From Chloroflexota bacterium (GTDB lineage: Bacteria; Chloroflexota; Limnocylindria; Limnocylindrales; CSP1-4), in contig JAJYMP010000147.1 of the NCBI GenBank assembly GCA_021786915.1, forward strand, positions 1 to 11,921: a stretch of DNA of 11,921 nt, in the 5' to 3' direction. A program made the translations under genes and the position numbers. Below, in pieces: positions 7,317 to 11,921 of the stretch; positions within the stretch are counted from its first letter, which is position 1; each line of letters begins with the position of its first letter. Below the pieces are notes generated by a model that saw nothing but the letters and a program-made list of their open reading frames with translations, did not search any database and was not told the origin of the DNA.

Positions 7317-7618
7317 CGCCCTCTGTCTCCACACCCGGTGCCGGCGAACCCGACGCTGTCCGGCCCAGCGCGGCCGACACCGTCGCCCGCGTCTTCCGCG
7401 AGGAGCATGGACGCGCCATCGCGACGCTGATCCGCGTGCTGCGCGACTTCGACCTCGCCGAGGCTCCGGCCGCACGGAGCTGCCGCGGCGGGCTCGGGCG
7501 CTTCGGCGAGGCGGTCGGCGCCCACGACCGGGCGCTGGCACTGGGGCCGAACCGATCGGAGCGCGCCTTCCTTGAGGGCCGGCGGCGCGAGACCATTGGC
7601 GCGGCGACCGCCGGCTGA
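7313..7618 (+). pseudogene. ECF42-type sigma factor remnant with large internal deletion
   Basis: The frame overlapping the DGPF stop encodes DTVARVFREEHGRAIATLI and RVLRDFDLAE (about 7373-7463), the opening of ECF42 group sigma factors. It then jumps to LGRFGEAVGAHDRALAL and SERAFLEGR, which match the last helices of the C-terminal TPR-like extension of the same group. Full proteins are around 400 aa, so some 300 residues, including the promoter-binding regions 2 and 4, are missing between about 7463 and 7475. No ATG or GTG starts the frame after the DGPF stop. It is in frame but cannot work as a sigma factor. The DGPF-ECF42 order is the usual one, so this is a decayed two-gene locus. Confidence 0.7.
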
Positions 7619-7816
7619 GCTCGAGCCCCTCGCCGCGGGCGTCGCTGCCAAGCGCGCAGCCGGGACACTTGCGGCCGGCCTGACACGATGCCGCCGGTCC
7701 GTCGTCTTCCGGTCGGCGGGAGGCTCTGACGCGCGGCCCAAACCACGTGCCGCCGGGACCGCGCCGAGCTACTGGCGAGACCGATCCGCCAAGACAGCGT
7801 CCCGGGAGGGTTGCAC

Positions 7817-8266
7817 ATGCGCCGTCTGTTGGCGCTCCTCGCCGCCAGCGCCATCGCGCTGACGATGATGGTCCCGGCCGCGTCCGCTCAGGGAGGCCCA
7901 GCGACGACCGGCTGGACCGTGCAGTCGGTGACCATCGACAAGATGGGCATCGTGGACGTCAAGGGCTACTTCTATTGCCAGAACATGCCCGACGGGATGT
8001 GGGTCCACCAGGACGGACAGGTCGTCCAGTCCATCGGCCGGAAGACCCTGGTCGCGGGCGGTGTCGGCGCCGACTACGAGTGCGCGAACGGCCCGACCTT
8101 CTTCGACACGCGCGTCCAGGCCTACAACGGCACCTTCGGGACTGGCTGGGCAACCGTGCAGCTCGGGTCGCGCGTGTGGTGGTGCTGGGATCCCAATGAC
8201 CAGAACACCTGCGGAGATCTCTGGCTCGGCGGGACCGAGGCCTACGTCAAGGTCGTCAAGAAGTAA
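7817..8266 (+). CDS. Small secreted protein with four cysteines, unknown function
   Basis: A 149-aa protein with a clear Sec signal peptide: MRR, a hydrophobic core LLALLAASAIALTMMV, then a PAASA cleavage site before Gln25. The mature part, about 125 aa, is rich in Gly, Trp, Tyr and Val and has four Cys (YFYCQ, DYECANG, WWCWD, NTCGD), enough for two disulfides. It looks like a compact beta-rich extracellular domain. I do not recognise the family. The start is ATG 7817 because GGGAGGG (7804-7810) lies 6 nt upstream; the TTG at 7811 is too close to it. The gene stands alone between the sigma-factor remnant and a convergent transporter gene. I found no convincing promoter in the 198 bp upstream. 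Confidence 0.8.
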   Translation: MRRLLALLAASAIALTMMVPAASAQGGPATTGWTVQSVTIDKMGIVDVKGYFYCQNMPDGMWVHQDGQVVQSIGRKTLVAGGVGADYECANGPTFFDTRVQAYNGTFGTGWATVQLGSRVWWCWDPNDQNTCGDLWLGGTEAYVKVVKK

Positions 8267-8297
8267 CCCGGGGCCGTCTCGCGGCTCTGATCGATCC

Positions 8298-8329
8298 GCC
8301 TCGGCCGCCCGACGTCGAGTGGCCGAGGC
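8298..8329. terminator. Hairpin between convergent genes, candidate two-way terminator
   Basis: GCCTCGGCC (8298-8306) and GGCCGAGGC (8321-8329) form a perfect 9-bp stem with a 14-nt loop. It lies in the 109-bp gap between the convergent stop codons of the secreted protein and the second NRAMP gene. No T-tract on either side. Confidence 0.5.
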
Positions 8330-8375
8330 CGTTCACCTCGGCCGGATCGGACCGGCGCCCCGGAAGGCGCGAACC

Positions 8376-9713
8376 TCAGGCAGACGCCGGCATGAAGCTC
8401 GTGACCACCAGGATCAGCGACATCACGACGAGCACCACGGTGGAGCCCCAGCCGATGGCCTTGAGGAACCGGCCGCTGACCAGTGGCCCCATCAGGTCCC
8501 GGTCCCCCGCAAGCAGCATCACGAACACCAGGATGAACGGCAGCAGCAGCGCATTGAGCACCTGGGCCAGGAACATGACGGTGATCAGCGGCAGGCCCGG
8601 GATCATGACGAACAGCGCGGCGAACCCGATGAAGAACGCCAGCAGGCCGTAGAACATCGGCGCCTCGCGCCAGTTCCAGTTGACGCCGGTCTCCCAGCCG
8701 AACGCCTCGCACGTGATGTACGCGCTGGACATGGGGACGACGCCGAGGCCCAGGAAGGACGCCCCGAGGAGGCCAAGCGCGAACAGCGTCGCAGCTGCCG
8801 CGCCGGCGAGCGGCTCCAGCGCGAGGGCGGCATCGGCGGCGCTGTTGATCTTGAGGCCATGGGAGTACAGCGTCGCCGCGCAGGCCACGACGATGAACCA
8901 CGCGATCAGGTTCGTGAGCAGCGCGCCGAAGAACACGTCCACCCGGCTGGACGGGAGATCTTCGGGGCGCAGGCCCTTGTCCACGACATACGACTGGATG
9001 AACGCCTGTCCCCAGGGCGTGATCGTCGTGCCCACCGTGCCCACGACCGCAAGCCAGTAGACGGGCGACGCGGTCAGTTGCGGGTGGACCATGCTGGTGA
9101 GCGCGAGTGTCCAGTCGGGCTGGGACTGGACCGCCGAGAAGACGTAGGCGCCGGACACCAGCACGCCCACGACCACGAACAGGTACTGGACCCGCCGGTA
9201 CGAGCCGAGCGCGATGAACACGACCACGACCACGGCCGCGATCGCGGCGCTGATCTGCGGGGGGACTCCGAAGATGCTGAGCGCTGAGCCGATGCCGGCG
9301 AACTCGGCCACCGTGGACCCCAGGTTGGCGACCAGCATCGTCATGGCCGCGAACACCGTCCATCGGACGCCCCAGCGCTCGCGGATCAGCTCGATCAGGC
9401 CCTTGCCGGTCGCCAGGCCCAGCCGCGCCCCGACCTCCTGCGTGAAGAACAGCACGACCTGGCTGGCGAGGATCACCCACAGCAGCGCGTAGCCGAAGTT
9501 GGCGCCCGCGAGCGAGTAGGTCGTGATGCCGCCGGCGTCGTTGTCGGCGAAGCCCGACACGAGGCCTGGGCCCAGGACCGCCAGGGTCGCGATCATGCGG
9601 ACGCGCCACTGCGGCAGCCGCGGGAACGGCCGGACGACGCTGGGGCGTCGGCGGCGGCTGCGCGTGGCCGTGTCCGCCGGTCGCCCCTCGGGGCGGTGGG
9701 GGAGCCCGACCAT
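8376..9713 (-). CDS. NRAMP/SLC11-related transporter, NRMT-like, paired with an MgtE-type regulator
   Basis: A 445-aa integral membrane protein with about 11 hydrophobic segments. After a basic, Pro-rich N-terminus the first helix reads FADNDAGGITTYS (55-67) instead of the classical DPGN. The sixth helix reads GTTITPWGQAFIQS (about 228-241) instead of MPHN. These changes replace the soft Met ligand used for Mn2+/Fe2+ and resemble the NRAMP-related Mg2+ transporters (NRMT) known from Clostridium and Eggerthella. The resemblance is from memory of motifs and needs an alignment. The start ATG 9713 is 3 bp after the stop of the upstream PRC-MgtE_N-CBS gene, so the two form an operon, which supports a Mg2+ role (inference). 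ATG 9596 (residue 40) is an alternative start nearer the core. Similarity to the NRAMP at 1391-2839 is only at family level. Confidence 0.85.
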   Translation of the reverse strand: MVGLPHRPEGRPADTATRSRRRRPSVVRPFPRLPQWRVRMIATLAVLGPGLVSGFADNDAGGITTYSLAGANFGYALLWVILASQVVLFFTQEVGARLGLATGKGLIELIRERWGVRWTVFAAMTMLVANLGSTVAEFAGIGSALSIFGVPPQISAAIAAVVVVVFIALGSYRRVQYLFVVVGVLVSGAYVFSAVQSQPDWTLALTSMVHPQLTASPVYWLAVVGTVGTTITPWGQAFIQSYVVDKGLRPEDLPSSRVDVFFGALLTNLIAWFIVVACAATLYSHGLKINSAADAALALEPLAGAAAATLFALGLLGASFLGLGVVPMSSAYITCEAFGWETGVNWNWREAPMFYGLLAFFIGFAALFVMIPGLPLITVMFLAQVLNALLLPFILVFVMLLAGDRDLMGPLVSGRFLKAIGWGSTVVLVVMSLILVVTSFMPASA

Positions 9714-9716
9714 GCC

Positions 9717-10979
9717 CTACCCCAGCCTGCTGAACACGCGCGGGAGGCGCTTCTTCCAGGCGGTCGGGATGACGGTGTCGAGGGCGTCGTCCACCGTGAC
9801 GATGCCCATCATGACCCCGTCGTCGTCCACCACCGGGACCGCGAGCAGGTTGTAGTGCGCCACGACCTCGGCCACCTCGTCCTGGTCGGCGTTGACGTTC
9901 ACCGCCTTGGGCTCGCGGATCATGACCTCGGGGACGGGGGTCTCGGGGCGGGCGACGATCAGGTCGCGCAGCGAGATGACCCCGGTCAACCGCCCCTCGT
10001 CGTCGAGCACGTAGACGTAGTAGATGGTCTCGGCATCGGGCTCCAGCTCGCGCAGCCGGTCGATCGCGCCGCCCGCCGTCAGCCGCTCCTCCACGGCGAT
10101 GAACTCGGTGGTCATCAGACCGCCCGCAGAGTCCTCGTCGTAGCCCAGCAGCTCTTGGACCTCCTCGACCTCCTCGCGCTCCATGTGGGCGAGGATCTCG
10201 TCGCGGGTCTCCTGGTCCAGGTCCGCCACCAGGTCGGCGGCGTCGTCGGGGCTCATCTCCTCGAGGATGTCCGCTGCACGCTCGGGCGTCAGGTCCTCCA
10301 TGACGTCGACCTGCGTCTCGGGCTCCATCTCCTCGACCACGTCGGCCAGCGCTTCGTCGTTGAGGGCGGCCAGGACGCCGACCCGGTCGCGCGGGGCGAG
10401 GTCCTCGATGATCGACGCGAGGTCCGCCGGGTGGAGCTCGGCGAGCTTGGCGTGCGGGACGCGCAGCCGGACCGACGCGATGGTCGAGTCGAGCGGGTCC
10501 ACGTCCTCCCAGTCGATGTAGCGCTCGGGGATGGACGAGTTGACGTTCTTCGCGAGGCGCCGGAAGGGGCCCTCCACGCCCAGCCTCCGGAGCAGCCCCG
10601 CGGCGCCCACGTCCACCGCGACCAGCCGCAGCCGGCCCTCGACGTTGTCGAGGCTGACGTCGTTGACGCGGATGACCTTGCGCCCCTCGATGTCGACGAT
10701 CTGCTTGTCGAGCAGGTTGGCCTTGAGCAGGATCTCGTTCTCGCGCTGGCGGAACTTGCCGATGTCGATCGTGCGGACGCGGAGGCGGGCGCCCTGCTCG
10801 TCGAAGGCGTCCACGTCGGACCACGGGATGAAGATGCGGCGGCCGTCGGTGCGCACGACCAGCCCGGTGACAGGGGGGTACTTGCCCCCGATGGCGACGA
10901 TCAGGTCGGCGATCGTGCCGAGGGGCTCACCGGAGGGGTCGCGCACCGGCAGGCCGATGCAGCGGCTCAGGAAGCGCAT
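9717..10979 (-). CDS. PRC-barrel / MgtE N-domain / CBS-pair protein without a channel domain
   Basis: A 420-aa soluble protein. Residues 3-75 form a PRC-barrel-like domain (RCIGLPVRDPSGEPLGTIAD), and residues 90-165 a second, PRC-like segment (LLDKQIVDIEGRKVIRVND). About 175-275 is the acidic helical-repeat MgtE_N domain (LHPADLASIIEDL, PERAADILEEMSPDDAADL). About 280-410 is a CBS pair opening with SAGGLMTTEFIAV, the usual MgtE linker-CBS junction. In MgtE channels MgtE_N and CBS bind Mg2+ and close the pore. Here the membrane channel domain is absent and an SLC11 permease gene follows 3 bp later. Likely role: cytosolic divalent-cation sensor acting on that permease (inference). I chose ATG 10979 over GTG 10988 because AAGGTGG (10985-10991) sits 5 nt before the ATG and overlaps the GTG. 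Confidence 0.85.
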   Translation of the reverse strand: MRFLSRCIGLPVRDPSGEPLGTIADLIVAIGGKYPPVTGLVVRTDGRRIFIPWSDVDAFDEQGARLRVRTIDIGKFRQRENEILLKANLLDKQIVDIEGRKVIRVNDVSLDNVEGRLRLVAVDVGAAGLLRRLGVEGPFRRLAKNVNSSIPERYIDWEDVDPLDSTIASVRLRVPHAKLAELHPADLASIIEDLAPRDRVGVLAALNDEALADVVEEMEPETQVDVMEDLTPERAADILEEMSPDDAADLVADLDQETRDEILAHMEREEVEEVQELLGYDEDSAGGLMTTEFIAVEERLTAGGAIDRLRELEPDAETIYYVYVLDDEGRLTGVISLRDLIVARPETPVPEVMIREPKAVNVNADQDEVAEVVAHYNLLAVPVVDDDGVMMGIVTVDDALDTVIPTAWKKRLPRVFSRLG

Positions 10980-11172
10980 GGTGGCCACCTTGATCTGACG
11001 GGTCCTCCGCCAGCGGTGGCCGGGTCGGCGCTGGGGCCGGCGGACCGTCAGGAGGCGGGGAGGACCTTGCGGGCGCCGGCACGCTGGCCGGCTGGACTAG
11101 GTCCGTTCTCCACGGGGGAGGGAATCCTCTTGCGGCGCTGATCACACCCCGCGCTGGGACCGCGGCGGGGAT
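10980..11172 (-). promoter_or_regulatory. Structured leader of the MgtE_N-NRAMP operon
   Basis: If transcription starts about 7 nt after the predicted -10, the leader is about 190 nt. Stems seen: 11147-11152 with 11165-11170 (12-nt loop), and 11075-11080 with 11087-11092 (6-nt loop). Near the start codon two pairings cross: 11059-11066 with 11001-11008 (8 bp), and 11045-11051 with 10995-11001 (7 bp). They could form a pseudoknot or exclude each other. The 3' strand of the second ends 3 nt before the Shine-Dalgarno site. I do not recognise an M-box, manganese or c-di-AMP riboswitch. Confidence 0.4.
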
Positions 11173-11178
11173 ACGCGG

Positions 11179-11208
11179 AGCGTAGCCCGCGAGCGGGGGT
11201 CGGGTCAA
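11179..11208 (-). promoter_or_regulatory. Sigma-70-type promoter of the MgtE_N-NRAMP operon
   Basis: Reading minus, TTGACC (11203-11208), an 18-bp spacer, then TACGCT (11179-11184). Both hexamers are close to consensus, which stands out in this GC-rich sequence. It points at the PRC-MgtE_N-CBS gene about 200 bp away with no other gene between. Confidence 0.55.
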
Positions 11209-11460
11209 ACTCGAAAACGGGCACGCGCCACGCCTCGCGAGTCAGCTCAGACTCAATCCGCGGCGCCGGGAGCGCGACACGCGGCGCGAATCCGAGGGAT
11301 CGGACGCCGGCCACGCTGGTTGAACTTCGAATCGAGTCTGTGGCGACTCGCCACGGCCAGGCCCTCCCGGTAGGAGCCAGGCGAGGCCGGGCGCCACTGC
11401 GTCTCGGCACGTCGCGCGAGGGCACGCACCGGCGCTTCAGTCGGCCCGTCCCCTTCGGCT
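11209..11460. other. Divergent intergenic region with two matching dyads
   Basis: Between two divergent promoters. It holds two palindromes of the same form, GAGTC-N6-GACTC, at 11239-11254 and 11334-11349, with start points 95 bp apart. The second extends to CGAGTC/GACTCG. No gene, tRNA or other RNA is recognised here. They could be sites for a dimeric regulator or short hairpins. Confidence 0.4.
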
Positions 11461-11490
11461 CTGCCAATGCCCGCTCCGTCCTCGTACCAT
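11461..11490 (+). promoter_or_regulatory. Promoter for a leaderless hydrolase mRNA
   Basis: CTGCCA (11461-11466), 18-bp spacer, TACCAT (11485-11490). The -10 ends 6 nt before the ATG at 11497, so transcription would begin at or next to the start codon. There is no Shine-Dalgarno sequence before that ATG, consistent with a leaderless message. Confidence 0.45.
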
Positions 11491-11496
11491 CGCGCC

Positions 11497-11921
11497 ATGC
11501 GCACGATGCGAGTGGCCCTCGTCCAGTTCGAGGCGGGCGACGATGTCGCGGACAACCTGTCCCGGGCGGCCGCGATGGCCGCCGAGGCCGCGGTGGACAG
11601 CGACCTCGTGATCCTCCCCGAGTACGTCCAGTTCCGCGGCTCGGCCGCGGGCTACCGCGCCTCGGCAGCACCGATCCCGGGACCCACCACGGCGCCATTC
11701 GAGTCCATCGCGCGCGAGCACGGCTGCTGGGTCCTCGCCGGCTCCCACGCCGAGGCCTCGGGCGACCCAGACCGCCCGTACAACACGGCCGCCCTGTTCG
11801 ACCGCGCGGGCGCCCTCGCGGCCACGTACCGCAAGCTCCACCTGTTCGACGTGGCCGTTGACGACGGGCCGTCCGACAACGAATCCGCGCGGGTGACGGC
11901 CGGCGACCGGGCCGTCGAGAT
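11497..11921 (+). CDS. Carbon-nitrogen hydrolase, nitrilase superfamily (partial, 5' part)
   Basis: The first 141 codons of a nitrilase-superfamily amidohydrolase, cut by the right edge. The family cleaves non-peptide C-N bonds with a Glu-Lys-Cys triad. Visible are the opening MRVALVQFEAGDDVADNL, ILPEYVQF with catalytic Glu42, LAGSHAE, NTAALFDRAG and YRKLHLFD with catalytic Lys113. The Cys would lie beyond the window. The pattern fits the Nit2/omega-amidase-like or general carbon-nitrogen hydrolase branches; substrate cannot be given. The start is ATG 11497. ATG 11506 is three codons later and also possible. The absence of a ribosome binding site and the -10-like TACCAT 6 nt upstream favour 11497. 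Confidence 0.85.
   Translation, partial: MRTMRVALVQFEAGDDVADNLSRAAAMAAEAAVDSDLVILPEYVQFRGSAAGYRASAAPIPGPTTAPFESIAREHGCWVLAGSHAEASGDPDRPYNTAALFDRAGALAATYRKLHLFDVAVDDGPSDNESARVTAGDRAVE

Noticed and set aside
8242..10824. An 860-codon minus-strand open frame
   Set aside because: Another frame of the PRC-MgtE_N-CBS and NRAMP genes; composition is Arg/Gly/Pro-rich and no motifs appear, whereas the chosen frames give full domains.
10995..11015. GGCGGAGGACCC on the minus strand, like part of a ydaO (c-di-AMP) riboswitch
   Set aside because: The rest of the ydaO core (GGGGTGAA and the 3' helices) is missing and the start codon follows too soon.
11320..11355. TTCGAATC motif suggesting a tRNA T-loop
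   Set aside because: No 5-bp T-stem or acceptor, anticodon and D arms can be built around it on either strand.

Overview
The window is very GC-rich DNA with GTG and ATG starts, mostly clear Shine-Dalgarno sites and long antisense open frames. The gene content (free-standing LigD-type polymerase, DGPF/ECF42 remnants, a PRC-MgtE_N-CBS protein beside an NRAMP transporter) suits a high-GC Actinomycetota or Chloroflexota-like bacterium. The sequence alone does not decide between them. It is chromosomal in character: I see no phage, plasmid or transposase genes, no CRISPR array and no convincing tRNA or rRNA.

Layout: (1) 1-1162, minus: 5' part of a membrane glycosyltransferase of the GT39/ArnT type, cut by the window edge. 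(2) 1219-2839, minus: an NRAMP/SLC11 transporter with non-canonical metal-site motifs, followed by an out-of-frame echo of an NRAMP C-terminus and a GC-rich hairpin. (3) 2994-5116, plus: a CPA2-type cation/proton antiporter overlapping by ATGA with a Ppx/GppA phosphatase. (4) 5111-7104: a LigD polymerase-domain gene (minus) between two direct copies of a roughly 169-bp hairpin-forming repeat. (5) 7104-7618, plus: remains of a DGPF/YCII gene and an internally deleted ECF42-type sigma factor gene. (6) 7817-8266, plus: a small secreted protein with four cysteines. (7) 8376-10979, minus: a two-gene unit of a PRC-MgtE_N-CBS cytosolic protein and a second NRAMP-family transporter, with a recognisable promoter and a leader of about 190 nt. 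(8) 11497-11921, plus: start of a nitrilase-superfamily hydrolase, apparently transcribed without a leader.

Functional themes: cation handling dominates. There are two distinct non-canonical SLC11 transporters, the trace of another, an antiporter, and a magnesium-channel regulatory domain detached from its channel and placed in an operon with an NRAMP homologue. The most interesting candidate system is this last pair: the Mg2+-sensing half of MgtE apparently serving an unrelated SLC11 permease, under a leader with crossing alternative pairings. The second area of interest is the repeat pair around ligD. The copies differ only by transitions, nearly all in one direction, plus two small gaps, and one copy ends exactly where a DGPF gene has lost its N-terminal half.
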